The notes: generated by a model not told the origin, from the sequence alone. A stretch of DNA of 64,000 nt from Gammaproteobacteria bacterium (GCA_021773235.1 JAJFKL010000018.1:62001-126000); one strand, 5' to 3'. Shown: positions 48,004 through 56,146, counted from the first letter of the stretch. Translations and numbers: made by a program.

Positions 48004-48539
48004 TCATTTTCGAAAATATAATTTCCATTTTCATCTGAAATTATAACTAGGTTTGTTGAACCATAATCTGTGGATGTTATTCGCCAACCGCTTTGATTTT
48101 GAAAAACTCTAAAATAATGAACAATACTATTATCTTTTAAATTAACGCCTTCATCATAACTCTCAATACTTTCTATTCTATTCGAATCAACATTATAATT
48201 AATAATAAGTAACGAACTTAATACAGGCATTTCGACAACAATATTAAACTCTATTTTTATTATTTTATTTTCCTCCATGTCTTCCTTCAATATCTTTACA
48301 GATGTTGATGTTGATTTTGATTCAAGTCCATTATCTGGTGAATTAATATTGAAGCTTGCTTTAGGAATTTTTCCAATACTCTCATCTACTGTATTTAAGA
48401 AATAATTAATAACCTTATAAGTAGATTCAAAATGATTATCTTTTTTATTGAGTGTTGTTTCTGAAAAAACAACTTGGGAGAATAAAAGTAAATATATCGA
48501 AATTGAAATATATTTCATTTTACGTATTGGTTTATGCAC
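48000..48539 (-). CDS. Hypothetical secreted protein
   Basis: Not recognised. A 179-residue protein; the Met at residue 8 (48518, MKYISISIYLLLFSQVVFS) gives a textbook signal peptide and is the better start, as the track start overlaps the upstream gene. The mature part is beta-rich (IKIEFNIVVEMPVLSSLLIINYN; ENGNYIFENE) with no cysteine. AT-rich codon use is higher than in its neighbours. It lies between the NmrA-like and SnoaL-like genes and overlaps the latter by 4 nt. Confidence 0.65.
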   Translation of the reverse strand: MHKPIRKMKYISISIYLLLFSQVVFSETTLNKKDNHFESTYKVINYFLNTVDESIGKIPKASFNINSPDNGLESKSTSTSVKILKEDMEENKIIKIEFNIVVEMPVLSSLLIINYNVDSNRIESIESYDEGVNLKDNSIVHYFRVFQNQSGWRITSTDYGSTNLVIISDENGNYIFENE

Positions 48540-49257
48540 GGTTATAAATTACCGGCATTTTTCCTTTCCATGTGTTCCATAAATCCGAGTTCACAACTAA
48601 ATTTGACATGAAATTTGCGACGTTAATCCGGCTGGTTTGTCCGGCATCAAAGATAGCATTTCTAGTCGGTGAGGAATGAATATCATATTCAGTAACATTC
48701 TCTTCATCTGTAAGACCATCCGGACGGACAGCCACCCATTCAATAGATTTGTGTGATTGACCGACATGCAGACGAAGAAAATCAGCCGCCTTTTCATTAT
48801 CGACATGTGGCGGTAATAATAATCGCAATAGCGATATAACATATCGTTGCGAAAGTGGTGGCTGCTCAGGGATATCGCGATTACTGTTGCCTGTTGTATT
48901 CATGAGAATAATTTTAACTTTCTTATCTGCGTTAATAGATTCAAGAGTGCGTGATATTTTTTCAATCGTATCGGTCACTAATAGCCTGGGTTTACCAAAA
49001 ATACCTTTGAAAGTTAAATTATGTCCTAAGCAAGAAAATACAGCATCACAGTCTTCGAGGTGGGAAGCGAGCTCATTCTCTGACATATCAGATATGTTTG
49101 CCCTAATTATGTCCAAATTTGACTGGACATCATTTGTTTGTGTGAATGTACTTGCAGTGCGAACAATAGCAACAACGTTAATTTCCTGCTGGAGCAATTG
49201 TTGCACCAGTAATTTACCCGTGGCTCCACTTGCGCCGATGACTAACACTTTTTTCAT
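48532..49257 (-). CDS. NAD(P)-binding NmrA/SDR-like protein
   Basis: A 241-residue Rossmann protein with VIGASGATGKLLVQQLL (GxxGxxG), then DAVFSCLGHNLTF and VKIILMNTTGNSNRD. This is the NmrA-like or atypical SDR group that often acts as a redox sensor or as an isomerase with unknown substrate. The catalytic Tyr-x3-Lys is not evident. It lies 39 bp after the LOG gene on the same strand. Confidence 0.85.
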   Translation of the reverse strand: MKKVLVIGASGATGKLLVQQLLQQEINVVAIVRTASTFTQTNDVQSNLDIIRANISDMSENELASHLEDCDAVFSCLGHNLTFKGIFGKPRLLVTDTIEKISRTLESINADKKVKIILMNTTGNSNRDIPEQPPLSQRYVISLLRLLLPPHVDNEKAADFLRLHVGQSHKSIEWVAVRPDGLTDEENVTEYDIHSSPTRNAIFDAGQTSRINVANFMSNLVVNSDLWNTWKGKMPVIYNRA

Positions 49258-49296
49258 AATATTCCCGTGATAATTTAGTGAATAGAGCTAGAGGGG

Positions 49297-49836
49297 TTAA
49301 TAGGCTTCCATCATAGTCAGTAACTTTTCTGGGCTATCCTCAGCCAGTAGCATTTCGCGATGGTGTGATTTTACAAATTGTTCTTCTACAGCATGATCTA
49401 AAAAAGAGCATAACATATCGTAGTACCCTTCAACGTTAAGCAATCCACATGGTTTTTTGTGAAACCCAAGTTGCGTCCAGGTAAGTACTTCGAACAACTC
49501 TTCCTGAGTACCCAAGCCACCGGGAAGAGCAATAAACCCATCCGAAAGATCCATCATGACTTGCTTTCTTTCGTGCATCGAAGCAACGACGTTTAATTCT
49601 GTTAACCCGTTATGAGAGACCTCTTTATCGACCAACGCTTGCGGTATAACACCAATCACTTCACCGCCACCAGCCAAAACCGCATCTGCAATCTCGCCCA
49701 TAATACCGACACTGGCACCGCCATAAACCAGTCCAATGCCCCGCAATGTTAGCGCTTTAGCAAGGCTACGCGCTGCGTAACCATACTCAGGGCGTCTTCC
49801 TGAACTAGAACCGCAATAAACACATACTTTTTTCAT
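49297..49836 (-). CDS. LOG-family protein (TIGR00730, putative cytokinin riboside phosphoribohydrolase)
   Basis: A 179-residue Rossmann-fold protein: VCVYCGSSSGRRPEYG, VYGGASVGIMGEIADAVL and LPGGLGTQEELFEVLTWTQLG with the PGGxGTxxE motif. LOG-type enzymes hydrolyse nucleoside 5'-monophosphates at the glycosidic bond; many bacterial ones act on AMP-like substrates. The track GTG at 49866 sits directly on the AGGAGG site, so I use the ATG at 49836 (MKKVCVYC), although AGGAGG is then about 29 nt away. Confidence 0.9.
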   Translation of the reverse strand: MKKVCVYCGSSSGRRPEYGYAARSLAKALTLRGIGLVYGGASVGIMGEIADAVLAGGGEVIGVIPQALVDKEVSHNGLTELNVVASMHERKQVMMDLSDGFIALPGGLGTQEELFEVLTWTQLGFHKKPCGLLNVEGYYDMLCSFLDHAVEEQFVKSHHREMLLAEDSPEKLLTMMEAY

Positions 49837-50134
49837 GAAGAAATCATTAAAACTGTTGAAATTCACCTCCTAGAATAGCATTGCTAATAACCGAACATCG
49901 CCCAGGAATTAAGCAATTCAAGGGCGATCACACATTTAATCATTTTTTTTCAGATTATTACGGTAAAAAGATAGTTTTTCTGGCCGGAAAGCTATATGGT
50001 GCGGTCATTAGTAAAAAATTTGTAGCGGTTCCCGGTAGTTAAACGCAATGTAAAAAGCAGCCTCTTCCGTAACAGTTCCACAACAATTTGCATGCTAATA
50101 CATTGTTTTTTAATAATTTAAGGGGTATCCAAAA

Positions 50135-50338
50135 ATGGCTACAGGTACAGTAAAATGGTTCAACGATAGTAAAGGTTTCGGATTTATTTCACCAGCTGAT
50201 GGCAGCGCAGACGTGTTTGTTCATCATAGTTCTATCCAGGCTGATGGATTCAAGTCACTTGCCGAAGGACAAAGCGTAAGCTTTGATACTGAGCAGGGTG
50301 AAAAAGGACCTAGTGCAATCAACGTAGTTGCACAATAG
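50135..50338 (+). CDS. Cold-shock-domain protein
   Basis: A 67-residue CspA-type single-stranded nucleic-acid-binding protein: [15 protein letters not shown] contains RNP1 (KGFGFI), VFVHHSSI contains RNP2 and the fold ends in INVVAQ. It acts as RNA chaperone. The upstream gap of about 270 bp leaves room for a long 5' leader, as usual for csp genes; AAGGGG lies about 10 nt before the ATG. A strong terminator follows at 50.42 kb. Confidence 0.97.
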   Translation: MATGTVKWFNDSKGFGFISPADGSADVFVHHSSIQADGFKSLAEGQSVSFDTEQGEKGPSAINVVAQ

Positions 50339-50417
50339 TCCAGATTAGACTTTTTTGCCTACATGGATGTAGGTAGTAGAGCGACGCAGGAAGCCAAAGC
50401 CGAAAATAGTCTTAAAA

Positions 50418-50443
50418 AGCCTCGCTAAAGCGAGGCTTTTTTT
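50418..50443 (+). terminator. Rho-independent terminator of the cold-shock gene
   Basis: AGCCTCGCT-AA-AGCGAGGCT followed by a T run. It lies about 80 nt after the csp stop, on the plus strand. Confidence 0.93.
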
Positions 50444-50574
50444 ATTCCTGTAACATAAAAACACCCTGTCCTTTTTTTAGTCTTCTTTTAGCCTCCAGTC
50501 TGTTTAAAACTCTTACATTGGCAATAAGAAAAAAAGCATCTATAGTTATAGATATATGATATCAATTCTATTTG

Positions 50575-51270
50575 ATGCTTATGGCAGTCAACAGAGAGCC
50601 TGTTGATAATCAGCCAGTCGTTATTGACTATCTGGGAAGAAACCCAAATTTCTTTCTAGACAACCCTACTCTACTTTCAGAATTAAACCTCCCGCATGTG
50701 AACGGGAGAAACATCAGTTCATTAATCGAATATCAAGTTGACTATTTAAGGAAAAATGAGCAGTTGCTGAAATCGCAGATAGCGTCTTTAAGCAAAAACC
50801 AGGAGCAAAGTGACAGGTTGGCAGAAGAAGCCTATAAACACTCCTTTGCATTAATGGATGCGACATCTATAGAATCGCTTTATGACTCTTTGTTTCTATT
50901 CCTAAAGCACGAATATCAATGTAGCCATTTAATGATTTTTTTCTTTGTAGAAAAACGACCATATAAAGATTATCGCAATCTACGATTCAAACCAATTCAT
51001 TCAAAATTACGCTATTTATTCTCGGGACTGTATAACGTCAACAAACCCCTGTGCGATAGCCTTCCATCAGAATACATAGATGAATTGTTTGGGGAAGAGT
51101 CGAACAAAATAAAATCCACAGTCTCTCTACCAATAAATAATGATGAACCACTAGGTTTATTTATATTAGGCAGCCAGGAATACAATACATACCAACAAGG
51201 ATCTTCAATTACCCTATTAAATCATTTAAAAAACGTATTCGTAAAACAGTGTAATACGCTACTTAGGTAA
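50575..51270 (+). CDS. DUF484 family protein
   Basis: A roughly 231-residue cytoplasmic protein. VVIDYLGRNPNFFLDNPTLLSELNLPH and LIEYQVDYLRKNEQLLKSQ (coiled coil) are the DUF484 start, and a GAF-like C-terminal half follows with STVSLPINNDEPLGLFILGS. In many gammaproteobacteria it lies before xerC, which is absent here. Function unknown, possibly linked to chromosome dimer handling. The track start is a TTG at 50572; ATG 50575 and ATG 50581 are both possible and none has a good ribosome-binding site. Confidence 0.85.
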   Translation: MLMAVNREPVDNQPVVIDYLGRNPNFFLDNPTLLSELNLPHVNGRNISSLIEYQVDYLRKNEQLLKSQIASLSKNQEQSDRLAEEAYKHSFALMDATSIESLYDSLFLFLKHEYQCSHLMIFFFVEKRPYKDYRNLRFKPIHSKLRYLFSGLYNVNKPLCDSLPSEYIDELFGEESNKIKSTVSLPINNDEPLGLFILGSQEYNTYQQGSSITLLNHLKNVFVKQCNTLLR

Positions 51271-51334
51271 TTTAGTAAAAACGATGAAAGGACGCTGTAA
51301 AATATTGCGTCTCTATAGCGCTGCCAAGAGAAAG

Positions 51335-52231
51335 TTATTTAGCGGCAAAAACCCTTGCGACTTCAAAGGCCTTCTCATGATCAATATAGAGAGGTTTATC
51401 TGTTTCCCGCATTATTTCAAATAAGCGGTGGTGTACTTTGTTTTTTATATGACCAATCTTTAAAGCACCGATACCAACGGCCTTTTTCGGAGTGAAATCG
51501 AGTTCCTTGCCCATATCATTGATATCAACACCTTCAATGCCCGCGGGGGGAACTGCGTTTGCATCGGTCGCAACTATCAATTCTGGAGCTTGTTCCAATT
51601 GAGATCTCGAAATAACCTGAAGTCCCGCCTTTGCTGCATTGATTATGATATCTGATGTCTGTAATAAATTTTCGATGGCCTTATCCGAACCAATATTCTC
51701 ACCCTGCATATTTACATCAAAGCGCGAATTATATTCATCGGCTATAGATTGACCGACCTTCTTCCCTCGAGTGCTACCAAGAAATACCTCCGCACCACAT
51801 TTTGATGCCAAGATACCGGAACACACCCCAACAGGTCCGGTTCCACCTAGTATATGGATTGACTTACCTTCCAGTGATTCGCCTGTTATGTTTTTTACCC
51901 ATACTTCTACGCAGGCCACCATTGCTGCTGCCGTTGTAATTGCGCCACTTGGATCAGCAAATATTGAGACTTCGAAAGGTGAAAACATGGCGGCCTTTGC
52001 CCGGTAAAACATGTCTATGGCCAAACCATAATCACGCCCACCAATAAAAATACCGGTACGTTGCGAGCCTTGTGAGTAAATAAGATCTTGAGTCAGATAG
52101 TGGATGTCATCAAGACCAACCTCTGTATAAGGAATCACCCCTTCAATCTGGGCACTATGCGCCATATTAACGTCAAATGGGCTGACATTGTTTGTCGGGG
52201 TAAATATATGTACAAAATAACGTTCGTCCAT
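51335..52231 (-). CDS. mtdB: NAD(P)-dependent methylene-tetrahydromethanopterin dehydrogenase
   Basis: Oxidises methylene-H4MPT (or -H4F) in the C1 oxidation pathway. FIGGRDYGLAIDMFYRAKAAMFSPFEVSIFADPSGA and TTAAAMVACVE are characteristic of MtdA/MtdB, and ILGGTGPVGVCSGIL is the Rossmann motif. I choose ATG 52231 (MDERYFVHIF), giving 298 residues, near the usual 290; the track start at 52273 adds an unlikely tail. MtdA is the alternative; AT-rich divergence leaves MtdB a reasonable but not certain call. No mch, fae or fhc gene adjoins. Confidence 0.83.
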   Translation of the reverse strand: MDERYFVHIFTPTNNVSPFDVNMAHSAQIEGVIPYTEVGLDDIHYLTQDLIYSQGSQRTGIFIGGRDYGLAIDMFYRAKAAMFSPFEVSIFADPSGAITTAAAMVACVEVWVKNITGESLEGKSIHILGGTGPVGVCSGILASKCGAEVFLGSTRGKKVGQSIADEYNSRFDVNMQGENIGSDKAIENLLQTSDIIINAAKAGLQVISRSQLEQAPELIVATDANAVPPAGIEGVDINDMGKELDFTPKKAVGIGALKIGHIKNKVHHRLFEIMRETDKPLYIDHEKAFEVARVFAAK

Positions 52232-52327
52232 GATTTTCATCATAGCATGGCAAAAAATAATTATGTAACCCAAGCGGGCAACAAATTAATGATACCGAGC
52301 CCTGACTCCTTTATTTTTATTAATAAT

Positions 52328-52657
52328 TTATTGAAAGCTTACATTTTTATAATATGGGGAATCCATACCCTTGCTTCCTTCTTCTACTACATTGCCATTA
52401 AATAGCTTTACCGACAAATTGCCATTAATCTGCTTTGTGAATGGTATCAGAAGTTCATCAATATACTTTTGAGCACAATCGAGCGATGTGAATTCATAAA
52501 AACCACCGACAGAATGGTTATTGATTCCGCTCAGCCAAGTCTTAGACTTCAGTCCTTCAAACTTCTTCATTTCAGGATTGATCGATTGCCAATCGATCTG
52601 ATCAAATGGAACTGAGACCTGATACTCAGCATAAAGAAATATTTTTTCCTCACTCAT
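52328..52657 (-). CDS. YdhR-like dimeric alpha-beta-barrel protein
   Basis: A 109-residue small protein. Its middle KSKTWLSGINNHSVGGFYEFTSLDCAQKYIDE resembles E. coli YdhR ([29 protein letters not shown]), a putative monooxygenase of the ferredoxin-like dimeric barrel fold. No catalytic residue is obvious. It lies about 96 bp upstream of mtdB on the same strand and may share its transcript; AGGAG-type sequence precedes its ATG. Confidence 0.7.
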   Translation of the reverse strand: MSEEKIFLYAEYQVSVPFDQIDWQSINPEMKKFEGLKSKTWLSGINNHSVGGFYEFTSLDCAQKYIDELLIPFTKQINGNLSVKLFNGNVVEEGSKGMDSPYYKNVSFQ

Positions 52658-52697
52658 TTTTCAACTCCTAAAAAAGAAAATTCTCATTAGACCCCAC

Positions 52698-53069
52698 TTA
52701 TTTCATATTAGAGGGGTCTGCCCCCTTAAATTCCGATATTTCTACTGGACTCCAAAGATATCCACTTAAAAAGAAATAAACCATCGCAACAACAAGAATC
52801 AGATAAAGCACCAGCAACAAGGATGAAATGATTTTAGTGGGAATAATTTCTGAATAAACCCAACATTTATAACTACTAAATATCCCTAGCAGAAATAAAA
52901 TAAAAACCAACGAAAACCCAAGCACAAGCTTGTAATAGGTTTCATCATTATCAATTGTTTCAGAAAAACTAATACCAAGATAAGGCGATAAATTAAGTAA
53001 CACAATAGGGACGAGAGTGACTACCCAATAAATAACCTTAATTCGTGATACATCCTCTGCCACTTCCAT
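52698..53069 (-). CDS. Small integral membrane protein
   Basis: Not recognised. A 123-residue protein with three hydrophobic helices (about 10-28, 43-66 and 78-105) and short acidic termini. It has no conserved motif I can name. It reads into the YdhR-like gene with 40 bp between. Confidence 0.6.
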   Translation of the reverse strand: MEVAEDVSRIKVIYWVVTLVPIVLLNLSPYLGISFSETIDNDETYYKLVLGFSLVFILFLLGIFSSYKCWVYSEIIPTKIISSLLLVLYLILVVAMVYFFLSGYLWSPVEISEFKGADPSNMK

Positions 53070-53154
53070 AGGAACCCCACCTGTTTAGTTATTCAATTTA
53101 TAAACAATCTTAGGGTACAGACAAATTCAAATCTATAGAACGGATGAATTCTAC

Positions 53155-53238
53155 CCAAATTTCTTAAAGTGATGAAGTCTCGACGTCTTGTTGGATATTC
53201 ATCAGTTTACCAATGTGCATTGGTAGTTTTGATAGAAA
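53155..53238. repeat. Diverged repeat, copy A
   Basis: CCAAATTTCTTAAAGTGATG... is alignable over about 80 bp with copy B at 57979-58060, at roughly 70% identity by eye. Both copies are intergenic. Possibly a decayed mobile or structural element. Confidence 0.5.
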
Positions 53239-53295
53239 ATTATTTCTTCCATATTGGTAACCGCCTTAGCTATACCCCTTGGAATTGAGGTGTCT

Positions 53296-53322
53296 GTCAC
53301 ATTGCATTAAAAATAATGTGAC
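53296..53322. promoter_or_regulatory. Inverted repeat upstream of the sigma-54 promoter (candidate enhancer site)
   Basis: GTCACATT (53296-53303), 11-bp spacer, AATGTGAC (53315-53322): a perfect 8-bp inverted repeat centred about 83 bp before the predicted sigma-54 start point, the usual place for an enhancer-binding activator. Confidence 0.6.
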
Positions 53323-53364
53323 TCAGTTGACAAATACCATGCTCAATTTAACCAATCCAATAAA

Positions 53365-53381
53365 TTGGCACCTCTGTTGCA
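53365..53381 (+). promoter_or_regulatory. Sigma-54 (RpoN) promoter
   Basis: TTGGCACCTCTGTTGCA matches YTGGCACGN4TTGCW with one difference and exact GG-N10-GC spacing. Transcription would start near 53392, 26 nt before the ATG of the small membrane protein. Confidence 0.85.
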
Positions 53382-53417
53382 ATAGATTATTTAATACTAA
53401 TTTATGGAGATAAGAAA

Positions 53418-53624
53418 ATGAATTATTTAAATATTAATTTTCCAGTGTCAGTTTTTTCATTTGGTGCCTTTATATTCCTATCTGCACCTTTAGAAATATT
53501 TTCCTCTTATACTATTAAAGAAATATCTATGACCGGTTTATTGATCGAATTGGTTGGGATAATAATAGGGGCACTCGTGATTTATAGAAATAAAGTAACT
53601 CAAGAGTGTCTGGAAGATATCTAG
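53418..53624 (+). CDS. Small membrane protein under sigma-54 control
   Basis: A 68-residue protein with two hydrophobic helices (about 8-28 and 37-57), separated by SSYTIKEISMTG and ending in a short hydrophilic tail. I recognise no family; it is not PspB. GGAG lies eight nt before the ATG. Its promoter is a near-perfect sigma-54 element with an upstream inverted repeat, so expression should need an enhancer-binding activator. A 78-bp gap separates it from the convergent ogt stop. Confidence 0.7.
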   Translation: MNYLNINFPVSVFSFGAFIFLSAPLEIFSSYTIKEISMTGLLIELVGIIIGALVIYRNKVTQECLEDI

Positions 53625-53702
53625 ACTAAAATGCGGCTATGCCCAGAGACCATGAACCTCAGCATCTTTGTTTAAAGATTAATTCTGTTGTGACCCACTT
53701 AT

Positions 53703-54221
53703 TTAAGCTTGGTTAAATAAGTCTTGCTCAAGATTCAATAGTTTTTCTTTAGCGCTTAGTCCGCCAGCATAACCAACCAGTTGTCCATTGCTACCAATGA
53801 TTCGGTGACAAGGAATAATAATCGAAATGGCATTCGCGCCATTTGCAGAGGCAACCGCCCGAACTGCTTTTTTATTACCTATTTTTTCTGCTAACTGTAA
53901 ATAACTGGATGTAGTACCGAATCTAACGTTTAGCAATTCTGACCAAACACTTTTTTGAAAAACCGTACCTGCCATTAACAGCGGAATTGTGAATATTTGT
54001 CTTTTATAATTGAAGTACTCGTCCAATTGCTCATTGGTATCATCTATTATTTCATTTCTAGCTTCGACAAAGTTCGCATTCAGACACTTACTCAACCGAG
54101 CATCTACCTCCGCTCTCATTTTTCGGTAGCGCCAATCACATAAGCACAGCTTGTTATCAAAAGTTCCTAATACCAGTTCGCCATAAGGCGAGTTGAAATA
54201 TTGATAATGAACTTCATTCAT
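53703..54221 (-). CDS. ogt: Methylated-DNA-protein-cysteine methyltransferase
   Basis: Suicide repair protein that removes O6-methyl groups from guanine. The 172 residues end with IIPCHRIIGSNGQLVGYAGG, carrying the acceptor Cys in PCHR, preceded by VWSELLNVRFGTTSSYLQLAEKIG (the helix-turn-helix region with RAVASANG). The N-terminal part (SPYGELVLG) is of Ogt type without Ada domain. It begins at TAATG, overlapping the stop of the DJ-1/PfpI gene by one base. Confidence 0.95.
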   Translation of the reverse strand: MNEVHYQYFNSPYGELVLGTFDNKLCLCDWRYRKMRAEVDARLSKCLNANFVEARNEIIDDTNEQLDEYFNYKRQIFTIPLLMAGTVFQKSVWSELLNVRFGTTSSYLQLAEKIGNKKAVRAVASANGANAISIIIPCHRIIGSNGQLVGYAGGLSAKEKLLNLEQDLFNQA

Positions 54222-54874
54222 TATTTAGTGACAGATTTATTAATACCTAAAAATTCTGAATTTACGCTTAAGGCGCGATCGTATTCCATTAGCTTAGCTG
54301 TCTTTTGGCTAATATCGCTACTACAAAAACGTTCTAATAAATAAAACATCATATCGATCGCCAAAGTAACACCACCACCAGTGATGATGTTGCCAGAATC
54401 AACTAATGCAGCAACAACAGGTTTAACAGTTGCTGCATAATCATTAATCATTTCTATCGGTGCTGTCTCACCGGGTGCAGCTAATCTTCGTGTCGTTACT
54501 TCAAGCCCGCTTACTATGCCAGATGCTGCGAGGATCATGCCGCCAGTACAAACAGAAACTATGACTGAATTATCCTTGGCCGCTCGAATGAAATTTAATG
54601 TGTTTTCATTTTGACATTGCTCTTTCCAACCGGGACCACCCGTCACAATTAAAATATCAAATTCGGGACAATTGCTATAGTCGTAATCAGCAATGGTACG
54701 AACATTACTAGCAAGGACAACCTCGCCAGCGTGTTCAGCGACGGATAAAATGTCAATATCAGGGTGAAAACGTCTTGCCATTGACAGGACGCCGGTCGTT
54801 GCACCAACGTCGATCGGTTCTACATCGGAATAAATTAAGATCGCGAATTTCATCTGGTAATTATTTTTAGACAA
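54221..54874 (-). CDS. DJ-1/PfpI family protein
   Basis: A 217-residue class I glutamine-amidotransferase-like protein: FDILIVTGGPGW, VIVSVCTGGMILAASGIVSG (nucleophile Cys in CTGG) and IITGGGVTLAIDMMFYLLERF. This ThiJ/PfpI group includes proteases, chaperones, isonitrile hydratases and transcription-factor sensor domains; the exact activity is unknown. It is immediately upstream of ogt and divergent from the XRE-cupin regulator, from which it may be controlled. Confidence 0.87.
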   Translation of the reverse strand: MSKNNYQMKFAILIYSDVEPIDVGATTGVLSMARRFHPDIDILSVAEHAGEVVLASNVRTIADYDYSNCPEFDILIVTGGPGWKEQCQNENTLNFIRAAKDNSVIVSVCTGGMILAASGIVSGLEVTTRRLAAPGETAPIEMINDYAATVKPVVAALVDSGNIITGGGVTLAIDMMFYLLERFCSSDISQKTAKLMEYDRALSVNSEFLGINKSVTK

Positions 54875-54905
54875 TTATTAATTGGAGAATAATGTTGCCT
54901 TAAAG

Positions 54906-54949
54906 TATCCTGTTGGTCAACTTAGTGTTAACTTAAGCATGACAGGATA
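54906..54949. promoter_or_regulatory. Inverted repeat between pfpI and the XRE-cupin regulator
   Basis: TATCCTGT (54906-54913) and ACAGGATA (54942-54949), a perfect 8-bp inverted repeat 28 bp apart, lie in the divergent promoter region. The ACAGG half-site recurs upstream of the cupin gene at 55.7 kb, so it may be the regulator's operator. Confidence 0.5.
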
Positions 54950-55004
54950 AAGGAAGAATTAATCGAGTTAAGATATAAAAAGGAAAACAATAAATATTAA
55001 AAAT

Positions 55005-55589
55005 ATGACTACAGAAACAATCGAAAAAACCATCAGCCGCAGACTTAAAGATCTCCGAAAAATACGCGGTATTACTTTGGAGACATTAGCGTCACAAACA
55101 GGATTTACCAAAGGCTACCTATCAAAGATAGAGAATGCTAAAAAACTCCCGCCCATAGAAACGCTCGCAAAAATCTCTACCGCATTAAACACAGAGATAG
55201 CATATTTTTTCCAACAAGATGATGAGTTACAAACGACAGATGATGGATATTCAATCGTACGAGCACAAGAAAGGAAGCGTGTAGTCCGTGGCGGTTCATC
55301 TTTTGGTTATGACTATGAAAGTATTGCCTATAAAAAAGTAAAAAAATCTATTGAGCCTTTTATATTTACCTTTCCGGAAAATCTTAAAAACGATGAGTAC
55401 TTTTCTCATGCAGGTGAAGAAATGATATTTATCCTAAGCGGCACCGTTGAATTTGATATCGAAGGTAAGATCGTCATTCTTTCTCCTGGTGATTGCGTCT
55501 ACATGGATTCCATTAATCGTCATCGTGGTAAGGCTATCGGTGGTGAAGCAAAGGCACTCGTGGCTATTTACCAAGCTGATAGTGAATAA
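55005..55589 (+). CDS. XRE-family regulator with C-terminal cupin domain
   Basis: A 194-residue transcription factor. The N-terminal HTH (about 10-65) reads RLKDLRKIRGITLETLASQTGFTKGYLSKIENAKKLPP, and a C-terminal cupin (about 100-190) carries HAGEEMIFILSGTVEFDIEG and LSPGDCVYMDSINRHRG. This SutR/PuuR-like layout senses small molecules through the cupin. Likely targets are its own promoter, the divergent pfpI-ogt pair and the cupin gene 143 bp downstream, all of which carry ACAGG-type sequences. Confidence 0.92.
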   Translation: MTTETIEKTISRRLKDLRKIRGITLETLASQTGFTKGYLSKIENAKKLPPIETLAKISTALNTEIAYFFQQDDELQTTDDGYSIVRAQERKRVVRGGSSFGYDYESIAYKKVKKSIEPFIFTFPENLKNDEYFSHAGEEMIFILSGTVEFDIEGKIVILSPGDCVYMDSINRHRGKAIGGEAKALVAIYQADSE

Positions 55590-55682
55590 AATACTTCCCA
55601 AGTCTCAGCCCTACAAATAAAACAAAGCATCTATCGTCTGCTGTCACATGAATATTGTTGACAGGTAATAAATTGACCGCTA

Positions 55683-55727
55683 ATCTCCTGCTAGGAAACA
55701 TTGTTTCCCAATAACGAAACAGGAGAT
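55683..55727 (+). promoter_or_regulatory. RNA fold sequestering the cupin gene ribosome-binding site
   Basis: ATCTCCTG (55683-55690) is the exact complement of CAGGAGAT (55720-55727), which contains the ribosome-binding site AGGAGA six nt before the ATG at 55733. Inside lies GGAAAC-ATT-GTTTCC (55694-55708), whose GTTTC can instead pair with GAAAC at 55716-55720. This makes two mutually exclusive pairings over one ribosome-binding site. A DNA operator with a TCCTG/CAGGA core is an alternative reading. Confidence 0.55.
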
Positions 55728-55732
55728 ATTGA

Positions 55733-56146
55733 ATGGTTGCTACAAAACGTCCTAGCATAGAGCCGACAATTGGTGGTTCTACCTATGTACTACCTCAAGA
55801 AATGGATTGGCGACCAAGCCAATTTGAAGGGATTCAAATCAAGGTGCTTTATGAGGATAGGGATAAGGGTGAGATGACCTGTCTTTTAAAATGGGAACCG
55901 GGCGCTACCTTACCGTTTCACAAACATCCTGAAATTGAGCAATCCTATGTTATAGAAGGATCATTTTACGATCATGATGGTATTGCGCGAGCGGGTGAAT
56001 TTACTTGGCGTAAAGCAGGTTCATTTCATGAAACTAAAACAGATGAGGGTTGCATCATACTTGCAGTGTATCGTAAGCCAAATATCTTTAAGAACACTGC
56101 CGGTTTTTATAACGAACCAGATAAAAAAGGTTTTGATGACGAGTAA
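55733..56146 (+). CDS. Cupin-domain protein (ChrR-like/dioxygenase-like)
   Basis: A 137-residue single cupin: WEPGATLPFHKHPEIEQSYVIEGSFYDHDG and RAGEFTWRKAGSFHE supply the two metal motifs (His, His, Glu and His). The pattern resembles ChrR-type and acetylacetone- or dihydroxyacetophenone-dioxygenase-like cupins; the reaction is unknown. The ribosome-binding site AGGAGA is sequestered by an upstream inverted repeat. It lies downstream of the XRE-cupin gene on the same strand and is a likely target of it. Confidence 0.85.
   Translation: MVATKRPSIEPTIGGSTYVLPQEMDWRPSQFEGIQIKVLYEDRDKGEMTCLLKWEPGATLPFHKHPEIEQSYVIEGSFYDHDGIARAGEFTWRKAGSFHETKTDEGCIILAVYRKPNIFKNTAGFYNEPDKKGFDDE

Larger units (their letters stand above)
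53070..53417. other. 348-bp intergenic region with sigma-54 elements
   Basis: No gene. It holds a diverged copy of an 80-bp repeat (53155-53238) with an 8-bp palindrome TACCAATG-TG-CATTGGTA at 53208-53225, an inverted repeat at 53296-53322 and a sigma-54 promoter at 53365-53381. The last two belong to the small gene at 53418. Confidence 0.6.
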
